From contig JBCCER010000002.1 of the NCBI GenBank assembly GCA_039030175.1, forward strand, positions 1 through 64,000: DNA of 64,000 bases, written 5' to 3'. A program made the position numbers and the translations under genes. Below, piece by piece: positions 55,566 to 64,000 of this stretch. The stretch's first letter is position 1. Each line of letters starts with the position of its first letter. A model generated the notes under the pieces. It did no database searches. It was not told the DNA's origin and saw only the letters and a program-made list of their open reading frames with translations. The stretch is from JANQGH01 sp039030175 (GTDB lineage Bacteria; Pseudomonadota; Alphaproteobacteria; DSM-16000; Inquilinaceae).

Positions 55566-56816
55566 CTAGATAAGCCGTAGTGCGCCCATCAAGAAACTGT
55601 GGTCTAGGCTCGGTTGCAGCAGGCCCGGACGGGCTGTGGGCCGGTTCTGAGCCGATCCAACCTCTTGTTCGCCCCAGGCCAGGAACGTTCCCCACCAGGG
55701 TTCGCCGGTTGCGTCGGCCAGTGTGGTGACCACCTCGTTGCCGTTTTTGGGCACCAGTTCCGTTGCGCGCTCCACAGCCACGTCGGCCGGTTCGGCCCAG
55801 GCGCTGTCGTCGAGATTGGCCTGCTCCATGGCGATCGCCTGGCTGTCCTCCGGCCGGTAGGCGGCAGCCTGCCAAGAGGGTGAATCGTCGTGGGACCAAA
55901 TCCGGTAGAGCGCATAGCCGGATAGAATCAGCCCGATGATGGCAAGACCGAGCGCGATGCCGATTACAACCGGCGCTGCCGCGACTCCTGTAGCCCCAAG
56001 AATACCGGCCGCAACGCCGGCCTCCAGCAGCAGACCACCCGCAGCGAACGCGCCGGCGGCCAAGTTCACCACCGGCCCCCAGAGATTGAGGGATCCCAGG
56101 TCGGGGTCGTCTGGCCAGACCTTCACCTCGGTCGGAAACTCGCCCTCCCGTTCGAATAGCGAATGGGTGCCCACGCCGACGAAGGTCTCGATATGGCCGA
56201 ACAGGCGATTGACGTCATCCCAACGCAGAAACCTGATGCCGGCCAAGCCGTGAAAGCCGGCAATGTGCGGTTCCTTAGTATCGCGGTGCAACAGCACGGA
56301 TACGCCGGTCCAATGGCCCTCCCGCTCGAACGGATAGGTTCGGAAGCCGACCCCGTTCTGGCGCAGGAAGTAGAAATGGTAGGTGATCATGCTGTATTTG
56401 CCGGCCTTGTCCAACATGTCCAGATCCTCGACAAATGCCGGACGGTTGGCGACCAAATCGGCGACATTCTCGTGCAATGTGACATAGGCCGGCACACCGC
56501 CTCCGATACTGCCGCGAACGGTTTGGTACCGGTCGCCGGAAAACGCGCTGCCGAAATCCGTCGTCCCCATCAAATCGGCGGTTAGAAAACTCTGGCTTTC
56601 CGGGTCCATCGCCAAACGGTTGAAGATGTTGGCGAATGTGGCATTCGTGAAATCGATCTGGCCTCTGCCCAGCTGTTGTAAGCTGGTGCCGTCTTGCAGG
56701 CGATTGAGGCGCATTTGCGGAAGAGCCGCATCGACATCGATGGGTGTTTCGTCATCCTCCCGTGAGATCACCAAAGTGGGGACCAGTTCCTGCGCTTTTT
56801 CCAGCAGTGTCACCAT
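55566..56816 (-). CDS. Vps62-like domain membrane protein, unknown function
   Basis: 416 residues. Residues 140-225 (YSMITYHFYF, EREGHWTGVSVLLHRD, AGFHG, then GVGTHSLFEREGEF) resemble the Vps62/DUF946 pattern of EGDWE, a central Trp and GSHA-type motifs. Residues 249-306 are two long Ala/Gly/Ile-rich hydrophobic helices, followed by an acidic C-terminal part. There is no signal peptide. Its ATG shares one base with the TGA of the upstream gene (TGATG), so the two proteins are made together. Plant and fungal relatives are poorly understood. Function unknown. Confidence 0.5.
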   Translation of the reverse strand: MVTLLEKAQELVPTLVISREDDETPIDVDAALPQMRLNRLQDGTSLQQLGRGQIDFTNATFANIFNRLAMDPESQSFLTADLMGTTDFGSAFSGDRYQTVRGSIGGGVPAYVTLHENVADLVANRPAFVEDLDMLDKAGKYSMITYHFYFLRQNGVGFRTYPFEREGHWTGVSVLLHRDTKEPHIAGFHGLAGIRFLRWDDVNRLFGHIETFVGVGTHSLFEREGEFPTEVKVWPDDPDLGSLNLWGPVVNLAAGAFAAGGLLLEAGVAAGILGATGVAAAPVVIGIALGLAIIGLILSGYALYRIWSHDDSPSWQAAAYRPEDSQAIAMEQANLDDSAWAEPADVAVERATELVPKNGNEVVTTLADATGEPWWGTFLAWGEQEVGSAQNRPTARPGLLQPSLDHSFLMGALRLI

Positions 56817-57889
56817 CAGGATTTTCCTCCCTTGCCGGCAAGATCGGTAAGGCCGCGATCGATGTGGCGCAGCAGGCCGACGATTTCCGGAACGGTTTTT
56901 GCGATCGCTGCGGCCTCTTTATCGCCATCGAGCATTTTGTGCCATCCCCTGACCAGCGCGGCGGCATCAGACCGATCGTCGGGATCGATGGCGCCTGCCA
57001 ACGCTTTGCCAGCGTCTGCGATCGACTTCTTGTCCGCCCGCCCCGTAAGAAAATCATGCCAGAACCGGCTACCCTTCTCAGAAATCAGAAAGTCTGACAT
57101 CGCGGCCCAAGTCTTCCCGCGGTAGCCGCCTGCTTGCGATTTGGACGTTTTCTTGCCGGAGGTCTTACCGAATCCAATCGACGGTTCGGTCGCGCCGCGG
57201 ATGTTGTCCGCCATGTCGAATAGCGAGGACCGTAGCAGGCTGGCCTCATCCTTGGGCAGCGGGGCTGTGGACAAGCGGCTGATCAGACTCTGTTTTTCAT
57301 CGAAGCCGAAATCGATCTTCAAGGTACGGATGGCCCCGAAATCGCCCGGTACGAACGGCTCCTCGGACACCCCTGGAACGTCCGGGTTCCCGGCGACGAC
57401 AAATTCCGGTTTGACCAAGCTGGCGGGGGCGCCGGTCGGCGTTCGCCCTCTGGCGGAAGGTCCGCCCTCCAAACCGAGCAAAATACTGGCCCCGGCACCG
57501 ATCAGGACCCTCAGCCGTCGTTCCTTTTCCGCAAGGTCTGGCGTATTCACTAAGGCCGCGTGATGCCAGCCATCGTCTTGCGTGCGCACATAAAGAACGA
57601 TCTGCCGACGCCGATTATCGGCCACCAGATGGATCATGCCGGGTGCGAATAGCAAAGTACGGTTTTCCGTCAGTGGGAATGACAGCCGGAAGACTAAGTC
57701 GATTTGCAGTCCGTCGAGCGGCAAGGGAGGAGCTAGAAGTCGAATGCGCGAGTTCTTACCGCTGTCCAGTAGAAACCCATTCTTGCCTAAGGTGCCACCG
57801 TTCTCCAGCCGCTCCCAGGTTGGGAACACACCTTGGTTGGTCAGTCCATGTTTGCTGAAATCATAATCTGCGTAACGGAGCCAAAGCAT
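56816..57889 (-). CDS. Beta-sandwich (LamG/ConA-like) N-terminal protein, unknown function
   Basis: 357 residues. Residues 1-195 look like a concanavalin-type beta-sandwich: YADYDFSKHGLTNQGVFPTW, NGFLLDSGKNSRIRLL, IHLVADNRRRQIVLYVRTQD and HHAALVNTPDL follow the strand rhythm of LamG domains. Residues 200-357 are helical and basic, with a Gly/Ser/Lys linker (about 243-260). No signal peptide is present. It is the first gene of a two-gene unit with a 20-base inverted repeat upstream. I do not recognise a full-length family. Confidence 0.45.
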   Translation of the reverse strand: MLWLRYADYDFSKHGLTNQGVFPTWERLENGGTLGKNGFLLDSGKNSRIRLLAPPLPLDGLQIDLVFRLSFPLTENRTLLFAPGMIHLVADNRRRQIVLYVRTQDDGWHHAALVNTPDLAEKERRLRVLIGAGASILLGLEGGPSARGRTPTGAPASLVKPEFVVAGNPDVPGVSEEPFVPGDFGAIRTLKIDFGFDEKQSLISRLSTAPLPKDEASLLRSSLFDMADNIRGATEPSIGFGKTSGKKTSKSQAGGYRGKTWAAMSDFLISEKGSRFWHDFLTGRADKKSIADAGKALAGAIDPDDRSDAAALVRGWHKMLDGDKEAAAIAKTVPEIVGLLRHIDRGLTDLAGKGGKS

Positions 57890-58337
57890 AGAGTTTACCT
57901 TCCTGCTCGACGATCGAACGCTTCAATTCAGCCGGTTACGCCACCTCAATAAAGCAAGTTTAAGAGGCGGTCTCTGTGGCCGTCAGTAATAGTGACGCTC
58001 ATTGCATATATTTGCAATGTCGCGAAGGGATTTCGGCAGTATGAGATAATTACTTATGGGTATTGGCGGTCAGCGGATCGTTTTGTGAATGTTCGCTCCA
58101 CTACACCACTGCCAGTGTCGGTCGCGAGCAAGTCGCGCTTGATCATTGCGTGCGGAGCCGGCCCGTCTGAGCATAGCACGATCGCCCTCCTGTTCTTGCG
58201 TTGGACATCTGCATGATATCGGCGGGTCGCGGCCAAACCGGTTTCGACCGCGCGGTTGCTGTGCCTGCCAAGCGGTCTATTGTCACCAACGGTCTTCGCC
58301 GCATCAAGCCGCCAATCTCGGTATGGCCGCGCGGCGC
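57890..58337. promoter_or_regulatory. 448-base gap with a perfect 7+7 inverted repeat
   Basis: CATTGCA-TATATT-TGCAATG at 58000-58019 is a perfect inverted repeat with a 6-base AT spacer, 111 bases upstream of the beta-sandwich gene on its promoter side. The surrounding 57900-58060 stretch is AT-richer than its neighbours. It is a plausible regulator site for the two-gene unit. The rest of the gap shows no gene with a ribosome site or recognisable product. Confidence 0.4.
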
Positions 58338-59585
58338 TTAGTCAAACACCTGCCCATGATGGAACTGCTCGTCCTGGCCGGCGGCGGCGGTCAGGGCGGC
58401 GACATTGTCCTTGGTGAAGAAGCCATCGAAATGGTGGCACCGCTCAATGTACTCGGTGATCAGCAGCGTGTAGGCCGAGTGCTTCGAGAAGATCTGCTTT
58501 AGGTTCGGGTCGTCCTTACACTCGCCGACGATGTGGGCGAGGAACGGGATGCCCTTGGTCTTGAGCGCATTGACCACGAAGTCGACATTCTTCTCGCCAG
58601 CGCCATGATCGCCATCTTGCACCTCGACCGCCATGTGATGCATGCGCCGCCCGAAATTGCGTACGAAGGTCTCGGTCGGCATCGGCAATCCCTCGAACGA
58701 ATTCACGAAGGATGGCGTGTTGTTGGCTGTGAACACCTTGGCCGGTGAGATTTTGTCGTCGTTTACCGTGTTGTTGCGATTGACGTTGGTCGACGAGTTC
58801 ATGTCCGCGATGTTGTACGCGCCCCAGAAGTAATAGGGGACCATGGTCAGAAACTCGAGGATCGCGTCCTCGCGGTCGGCTGCCAGAATGCGGGTCGCCA
58901 TATGGTCGTAGCCGAGCATCAGGGGCGTGGTGCCTTCCTGTTCGCCAAACGCAACGGCTGCGTCGAGGCGGACCTTCTCGTCGGCCGTGAGCTCGACCCG
59001 GGCGCCAAGGCCAAGCGAATCCGGATCGTTCAGGTCCTTCGTCGTGTAGCCAACGCGATTATAAGTATAGTCGGACGGGACCGAGAACAGGAAGCCGTCG
59101 GCGGTGTAGAACGGGTTTTCCGTGTCGCCTGGATACTCGAACCGGATGTTGTGGCTCTCCAGCACCGTGCGCGTCTGGTCCAAATCCTTGGCGGCGAACA
59201 GCTCGCCGACATAGCGTGACTGCGGCTTGTTCTTGGCCAGCGGGTACATTCGGTTGAACCGAGAAATGAAATCGACGAAGGCGGGGCTCAGCGGTTCCAT
59301 GATGATCAGCGCCGGATATTCCGGCCTGTTGTGCATGACGAAGAACCGGTGCGTGTCGCCAAGATAGCTGGCCGTGAATCGATAGGGCGTCATCACATAG
59401 AGTTCGGCCATCGTGTCCACGCCGTCGCCATGGTCGACCTGGATCACCGGCGCACGCATGTTGCCGACCAGATCTTCCAGGCCGCTGGACCTCCGCCGCT
59501 CGAAAATCTTGATCCGATACTCGTTGAAGAAGTCTGAGTTCTTCTTGTCGCCCTTGGGCTCGTAGGTCATCAGGTCGATGGGCAC
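58338..59585 (-). CDS. VOC-superfamily protein, 4-hydroxyphenylpyruvate-dioxygenase-like
   Basis: 415 residues, the size of a double-module VOC dioxygenase. LMLGYDHMATRILA, RRMHHMAVEVQDG and LLITEYIERCHHFDGFF line up with the His, His and Glu iron ligands of HPPD, and DGFFTKDNVAALTAA parallels the HPPD C-terminal FGKGNF region. It differs strongly elsewhere, so the substrate is probably not 4-hydroxyphenylpyruvate. It lies 54 bases behind malic enzyme on the same strand and may be co-transcribed. An extradiol-like or hydroxymandelate-type activity is possible. Confidence 0.6.
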   Translation of the reverse strand: MPIDLMTYEPKGDKKNSDFFNEYRIKIFERRRSSGLEDLVGNMRAPVIQVDHGDGVDTMAELYVMTPYRFTASYLGDTHRFFVMHNRPEYPALIIMEPLSPAFVDFISRFNRMYPLAKNKPQSRYVGELFAAKDLDQTRTVLESHNIRFEYPGDTENPFYTADGFLFSVPSDYTYNRVGYTTKDLNDPDSLGLGARVELTADEKVRLDAAVAFGEQEGTTPLMLGYDHMATRILAADREDAILEFLTMVPYYFWGAYNIADMNSSTNVNRNNTVNDDKISPAKVFTANNTPSFVNSFEGLPMPTETFVRNFGRRMHHMAVEVQDGDHGAGEKNVDFVVNALKTKGIPFLAHIVGECKDDPNLKQIFSKHSAYTLLITEYIERCHHFDGFFTKDNVAALTAAAGQDEQFHHGQVFD

Positions 59586-59639
59586 GGGACTCTTTCCTTC
59601 CTGGTCGGGTGACTGTGGGTGGGAATAGTGCGCGGCGTT

Positions 59640-61319
59640 CTAAAGGTCTTCCGGCAGATCGCCATACGCAGGCGACCAATATTTCGCCGCCAACTTGGCA
59701 TCGAGCTCGTCCTCTGAGGAGGGCGGGGCAACGCCGTCGGCCTGTGCCTGCAAGGCGACGGCGCGGGCAATCTTGCGACTGACATCCCGAATGTCATCGA
59801 TGGCGGGCAGGAGAGGGGCCCCTGGTTCGCCAAGCCCTACGGTAGCGTCGGCCAGCGCCTCGGCAGCGGCCATGAACATGCCATCCGTCACGCGCCTCGC
59901 CTCGGTTGCGATGATACCCTGCCCCATGGCGGGGAAGATGTAGGTGTTGTTGCTCTGCCCAATCCGATAGGTAGTGCCATTGTAGGTCACGGGCTTAAAT
60001 GGGCTGCCCGTCGCGACCAGTGCCTTTCCGTCCGTCCACTTTAGCAGATCCTCCGGCACGGCCTCCGACCGCGACGTAGGATTCGATAATGGAAAGATGA
60101 TCGGCCGCTCGGCCTCCGCGGCCATGGCCCGCACAACATCCTCGGTAAACAGGCCCGGCTGACCGGACACGCCTATCAGGATCGTCGGCTTGCCGTGCGT
60201 AACGACATCAGCGAGACTGATTTCCCCATTGCTGCCGCTGGCCCATCCGGCAACAGCGTCGTGTGGCTGCACGAGCTTCTCTTGGAACGGCATCAGGCCG
60301 GTCATCTTGTCGTGCAGCAGCCCGTAGCGATCAACCAAGAAAATCTGGCGACGGGCCTGATCTTCAGCCAGACCCTGCTTCACCATGGCGGCGATGATCT
60401 GTTCGGCGATTCCGCAGCCGGCCGATCCCGCACCCAGGAATGCGACCCGGTGATCGCGCATCGGAATGCCGGTAACCTTCGCGCCAGCCAGCAATGTTCC
60501 GACGGCTACCGCTGCCGTGCCCTGGATATCGTCGTTAAAGGTGCACAACTGGTCGCGATACTTGGCCAGCAATGGCGCGGCGTGGGGCTGGGCAAAATCT
60601 TCGAACTGCAACAGCACGTTCGGCCATTTTCGCTTCACCGCCTGCACGAAGCGATCGACGAAGTCGAAATACTCGTCGCCCGTTATCCTCTCGTTCCGCC
60701 AGCCAATGTAGAGAGGGTCATCCAGGCGCTCCTGATTGTTCGTGCCGACGTCGAGCAGCATTGGCAGTGTCGTTGCCGGGTTGACCCCGCCGACCGCGGT
60801 ATAGAGGGACAGCTTGCCAATGGGGATGCCCATGCCCCCGGCACCCTGGTCGCCTAGCCCCAGAATACGCTCGCCGTCGGTGACAACGATGGCTTCGACC
60901 GTCTTGTTCGGCGCATTGTCCAGAATCTCGTCGATGCGGTCGCGGTCGGGATAGCTGATGAACAGGCCGCGCGGCTGGCGATAAATCTCACTGAATTTCT
61001 GGCACGCCTCACCAACCACGGGGGTGTAGATCAGCGGCATCAGTTCGGAGACGTGTTTGACCACCAGGTTGTAGAAAAGAGTCTCGTTCCGATCCTGCAG
61101 ATTGCGCATGTACATGTGGCGCTCGATGTTCGACTCTTCCATCTGAAGGCCCGCATAGGCCCGGATGGTCTGTTCATCGAGTGTTTCGATCTGCGGGGGC
61201 AGCAGGCCGAGTAGGCCGAAGCGCTGCCGCTCGGCCTCCGAAAACGCCGTGTCTTTGTTCAAGATCGGTTGCCGCAGGACCTTGAGCGATCTACTTACCG
61301 ACGCGCTGGCGTCTGACAT
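59640..61319 (-). CDS. maeA: NAD-type malic enzyme
   Basis: 559 residues, matching the single-domain malic enzymes of the E. coli MaeA/eukaryotic type (no phosphotransacetylase tail). MPLIYTPVVGEACQKFSEI carries the catalytic Tyr, FEDFAQPHAAPLL and FNDDIQGTAAV the metal-binding Glu/Asp, FLGAGSAGCGIAEQI the dinucleotide loop, and FPLSNPTSRSEA the malate-contact segment. It decarboxylates malate to pyruvate, joining the TCA cycle to gluconeogenesis. The cofactor choice (NAD or NADP) is inferred from similarity only. Confidence 0.94.
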   Translation of the reverse strand: MSDASASVSRSLKVLRQPILNKDTAFSEAERQRFGLLGLLPPQIETLDEQTIRAYAGLQMEESNIERHMYMRNLQDRNETLFYNLVVKHVSELMPLIYTPVVGEACQKFSEIYRQPRGLFISYPDRDRIDEILDNAPNKTVEAIVVTDGERILGLGDQGAGGMGIPIGKLSLYTAVGGVNPATTLPMLLDVGTNNQERLDDPLYIGWRNERITGDEYFDFVDRFVQAVKRKWPNVLLQFEDFAQPHAAPLLAKYRDQLCTFNDDIQGTAAVAVGTLLAGAKVTGIPMRDHRVAFLGAGSAGCGIAEQIIAAMVKQGLAEDQARRQIFLVDRYGLLHDKMTGLMPFQEKLVQPHDAVAGWASGSNGEISLADVVTHGKPTILIGVSGQPGLFTEDVVRAMAAEAERPIIFPLSNPTSRSEAVPEDLLKWTDGKALVATGSPFKPVTYNGTTYRIGQSNNTYIFPAMGQGIIATEARRVTDGMFMAAAEALADATVGLGEPGAPLLPAIDDIRDVSRKIARAVALQAQADGVAPPSSEDELDAKLAAKYWSPAYGDLPEDL

Positions 61320-61582
61320 GCGTGCTGTCTCCCCACAAGTATGCGGTCGTACCGTTGCTGTCAGCGAGGCCAGGACAGCCTGCTATCCCAAGCGACCGAA
61401 TGTGTCGGCATGGTAACGGTTCGAACTTTGTCTTTGAACAAAAAGCTGGGCGCTTGCGGGCCTAAGACAGTCATTGCAGGCCATGTACCAAGCGCGACGA
61501 TATCAACCGAACCTTGTGAATTTCCGGCTGCTATCGGACCGTGATAGTTTGCCGCTCTTGGCAATCAGTTGGGAGAGTCGCA

Positions 61583-61876
61583 ATGCGCTTGATGATGACA
61601 ATCAAGATTCCAGTCGAACATGGCAACAGGGCCGTCAAAGATGGATCGATGGGCACAGCATTCAAGAACCTCTTTGATGCCGTGAAGCCGGAAGCGACCT
61701 ATTTCTCGATGCTCGACGGCTACCGGGTTGCATTCATCGTCTACGAGCTAGACGAGCAGTATAAGCTGCTGGACCTCCATGAACCTCTGTTCGCCGCCAT
61801 GGGTGCGATGATCGACGAGCGGCCGGTTCTGAATTGGGACGATATGGAGAGAGCCTTCGCGGAGATTAAGGTGTAG
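61583..61876 (+). CDS. Small conserved-looking protein, unknown function
   Basis: 97 residues from ATG 61583, with GGGAGAG 7 bases upstream. The sequence alternates strand-helix-strand (MMTIKIPVEHG, then AFKNLFDAVKPEATYFS, GYRVAFIVYEL, LFAAMGAMIDERPVL), like a ferredoxin-like dimeric alpha/beta barrel. It has no signal or membrane segment. It stands alone between the malic enzyme and aldehyde dehydrogenase genes. Function not recognised. Confidence 0.65.
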   Translation: MRLMMTIKIPVEHGNRAVKDGSMGTAFKNLFDAVKPEATYFSMLDGYRVAFIVYELDEQYKLLDLHEPLFAAMGAMIDERPVLNWDDMERAFAEIKV

Positions 61877-61958
61877 TCAAACTGCGATCGCCTGCGGACC
61901 GGAGCTGCCCGCAGTCTTTACTGTGGTTTCGCTGCACCGCTCTGTTGCAGTTTTCAGG

Positions 61959-63362
61959 TCAGGCTGATTGCCGACGGATCACCGTCATCTTGTCGATGAC
62001 CATGTCTTCCATCGTATAGGGAATGCCGCCGACACCGAGGCCGGATTGGCGTAGGCCGGCGAACGGCATCCAGTCTACGCGAAAGGCGGAATGGTCGTTA
62101 ATCATAACGGCGCTGGCGTCCAGCCGGTCGGCGGTCTTCAGGGCTCGATCGATGTTTTGGGTGAAAACGGCGGCTTGGAACGCGACCGGGAGGGCATTGG
62201 CCCGGGCGACCGCGTCATCCAAGTCGTCGAAGCCATAAACACAGGTGACAGGACCGAAGATTTCCAATGTCGAGACTTTGGCGTCGGCCGGGGGGTCGAC
62301 TAGTATGGTTGGCCGATAAACATGGTCCGACAGTTTTTCCCCGCCGATTGCTTTGCCCGCTCCGGCGGTGACGGCCTCGTCGACCCAGCTAGCCACACGG
62401 TCGACCTCGCGGGGCAAAATCAATGGGCCGACCTCGGTCTCAGCCAACTCCGGATCGCCCACCTTTAGGGCTCCTACCTGAGCGGTCAGCATTTCGACTA
62501 ATCGGTCCTTGATGGGGTTGGCCGCGAAGATCCGCTGAACCGAAACGCAAACTTGGCCGGCGTGGTAATAGCCGCCTTTGACGATCATCGGCACAATGCG
62601 CTCTAGGTCGGCGTCGTCATGAACGATGACTGGGGCCGCGCCGCCATGCTCTAACGCGCAGCGGGTGCCGGGTGCGAGCTTTGATCGCAAGTGCCAGCCT
62701 ACCCTTGCCGATCCGATGAACGTGAAGAACGCGACGCGCGGGTCGGTCACCAATCGCTCTGCGGTCGGAATGTCGGTCAGAACGGCCCGACACCATTCCT
62801 CCGGCAGCCCGGCACGATAGACAGCTTCGACAAAACGGAGGCAGGACAACGGGGTCGTATCGGCTGGTTTGACAATCACAGGGCAGCCGGTGGCAATTGC
62901 CGGAACGGCTTGGTGGACGATCAGGTTAAGGGGATGGTTGAAGGCGCTGACAGCTACCACCGGCCCAATCGGATACTTTCGTGTGAAGGCAGTTCGACCG
63001 TCGCCGGCGGCCGACAAATCCATCGGTATCTCGACGCCGCCACTATTCTCGATCTCGCCGATCGCCAGCCTGACACCGTTGATCGCGCGCAATACCTCGA
63101 CGCGCGCATCGGTCAAAGGTTTGCCACCTTCCTGAGCGATCAGCGTCGCATAGGCGTCAACTTCAGACTCCATACCGCTGGCGAGCGCCTCTAGGATCTC
63201 GATCCGGCGATAGACCGGTAGGGTCGCCCCCGATCGGTGCAGTTGTTCAGCGGTTTTGAGATGCCGGTCGACAGTATCCCAATCCTCGAGGGCCAATTCG
63301 TCCAGCACCTGGCCGTTGTAGGCTTTCGTGACAGTCAGGCGATCGGTGCGCGCTGTGCTCAT
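61959..63362 (-). CDS. Aldehyde dehydrogenase family protein
   Basis: 467 residues, normal for the superfamily. Catalytic Cys272 (GQVCVSVQR), general base Glu238 (ALEHGG) and Asn142 in SAFNHPLNL are present. The NHPLNL and GGYYHAGQVC wording resembles lactaldehyde/glycolaldehyde and phosphonoacetaldehyde-type dehydrogenases. It oxidises an aldehyde with NAD(P). It lies 145 bases after the LanC-like gene on the same strand; co-transcription is possible. Confidence 0.92.
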   Translation of the reverse strand: MSTARTDRLTVTKAYNGQVLDELALEDWDTVDRHLKTAEQLHRSGATLPVYRRIEILEALASGMESEVDAYATLIAQEGGKPLTDARVEVLRAINGVRLAIGEIENSGGVEIPMDLSAAGDGRTAFTRKYPIGPVVAVSAFNHPLNLIVHQAVPAIATGCPVIVKPADTTPLSCLRFVEAVYRAGLPEEWCRAVLTDIPTAERLVTDPRVAFFTFIGSARVGWHLRSKLAPGTRCALEHGGAAPVIVHDDADLERIVPMIVKGGYYHAGQVCVSVQRIFAANPIKDRLVEMLTAQVGALKVGDPELAETEVGPLILPREVDRVASWVDEAVTAGAGKAIGGEKLSDHVYRPTILVDPPADAKVSTLEIFGPVTCVYGFDDLDDAVARANALPVAFQAAVFTQNIDRALKTADRLDASAVMINDHSAFRVDWMPFAGLRQSGLGVGGIPYTMEDMVIDKMTVIRRQSA

Positions 63363-63507
63363 CGTGGTATCCTCGGCTAAGTCGTCGAGGACTCCATTTA
63401 GCCACCGCGCGGCAGTTCTGCCAGTTTCGGCGCCCAGTACTGTCGGAACTGTGATGACAAGGTCGGTGGTGGTTAACGGATGGCGGCCGCCGATCGCACG
63501 TCAGTTC

Positions 63508-64000
63508 TCACCCTTCTTCCAAAGCTGAAAAATTCGGCACTAGGTCTGGCCTGGCGAGCCAGAGCAGGACCAGGCCGACCCCCGAGGCGCCGTCAAACAG
63601 GCTCGGGTTGTCGCCGTCTTGGCCGGATCCCCATTGGAACTGCCCCTGCTTTTCGGCTTTGGTCAGCAAGGGAGCGATCATCGTTTCAGCCTGACGGATC
63701 AAGCCGGCATCGCCTCGCTCGCGGGCCACTTGCATCGCGAAGGCAATGCGGCCGAAATTCCCCGAAAACAGGCCGTCGGTGCCGGCACCCGCTGCTTTTG
63801 TCACCTCTTGCAATGCTGCATCAACGACGTCGGCCCTATCTGCCGAAACGTATCCGCACTCCGCGAGCTCAAGCCCCACGATCCCGATGCCGGCAGCACC
63901 GGTGGAGTAGTCCGGTCGGCGCGGGGCATTTGCCACGGCGGCCGTAGTATCGACATCACGCAGATCTGGCCATCCACCGCAACACCGGGCCAGCGCATGT
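63508..64000 (-). CDS. LanC-like (lanthionine synthetase C-type) protein, C-terminal part (partial)
   Basis: The frame stays open to the right window edge (an internal GTG at 63936 exists, but the reading continues upstream as ARCCGGWPDLRDV). Repeats of the alpha/alpha toroid are visible: YSTGAAGIGIVGLELAE, GLFSGNFGRIAFAMQVA and SLFDGASGVGLVLLWLA, each with the Gly-rich turn before a helix that marks LanC and LanC-like proteins. The adjacent Cys pair could include a zinc ligand. About 164 residues are seen. It may be a stand-alone LanC-like protein or the tail of a class III/IV lanthipeptide synthetase; the N-terminus outside the window decides. Confidence 0.7.
   Translation of the reverse strand, partial: HALARCCGGWPDLRDVDTTAAVANAPRRPDYSTGAAGIGIVGLELAECGYVSADRADVVDAALQEVTKAAGAGTDGLFSGNFGRIAFAMQVARERGDAGLIRQAETMIAPLLTKAEKQGQFQWGSGQDGDNPSLFDGASGVGLVLLWLARPDLVPNFSALEEG

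Overview
The window reads as chromosome of a GC-rich alphaproteobacterium. The evidence is dense gene packing, frequent GTG and TTG starts with clear Shine-Dalgarno sequences, Tat-exported sugar-binding proteins, a four-subunit sarcosine oxidase operon, and gene families typical of Rhizobiales/Rhodospirillales-like heterotrophs. I saw no rRNA, tRNA, CRISPR array or transposase. Genus cannot be fixed from this sequence alone.

Bases 1 to about 39,900 are mostly a catabolic region. It starts with a sugar-phosphate block: class II aldolase (cut by the window edge), PfkB kinase, SDR dehydrogenase and a methyltransferase-like protein. Three complete carbohydrate-type ABC importers follow. Cluster 1 (4,616-10,153) has a binding protein, two permeases, a Gfo/Idh/MocA oxidoreductase and an ATPase, and lies beside a ROK repressor. 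Cluster 2 (13,822-19,321) has a binding protein, an enolase-superfamily enzyme, two permeases and an ATPase, and lies beside a GntR/FCD regulator. Cluster 3 (23,288-29,026) has two permeases, two different ATPases and a binding protein, followed by DhaK/DhaL kinase subunits and an SDR. Each binding-protein gene is followed by a strong RNA hairpin. RidA, an NTF2-like protein, an M81 peptidase, a sugar isomerase and the methylthioribose salvage enzymes MtnA and MtnK lie between the clusters. The region ends with iolB and a tightly overlapped soxB-soxD-soxA-soxG-MmgE/PrpD operon that would demethylate sarcosine.

Bases 39,900-49,900 are a mixed zone of small secreted proteins, a DUF2165 membrane protein, an NmrA/HxlR divergent pair and a TetR regulator. 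The TetR gene has a perfect palindromic operator next to a haloalkane-dehalogenase gene broken by one frameshift and one nonsense codon. Also here are a GNAT enzyme, an unusual leaderless NMT1-like fusion protein, an MFS transporter and an AlkD-like protein.

Bases about 49,950-52,450 form a clearly AT-richer island. It carries two genes: a short adenylosuccinate-synthetase homologue of the phage/archaeal size class, with Ser instead of Asp at the catalytic position, and a membrane-anchored dCTP-deaminase-fold protein that seems to lack the catalytic glutamate. This pair is the best candidate in the window for an undescribed system, possibly nucleotide-based immunity or sensing; that role is inference. 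A second candidate is a one-base-overlapping pair at 55,566-57,889 (beta-sandwich-like protein plus Vps62-like membrane protein) preceded by a perfect inverted repeat.

The rest holds a solitary GroEL, a CpdA-like phosphodiesterase, a VOC/HPPD-like protein, malic enzyme, an aldehyde dehydrogenase and the C-terminal part of a LanC-like protein running off the right edge.
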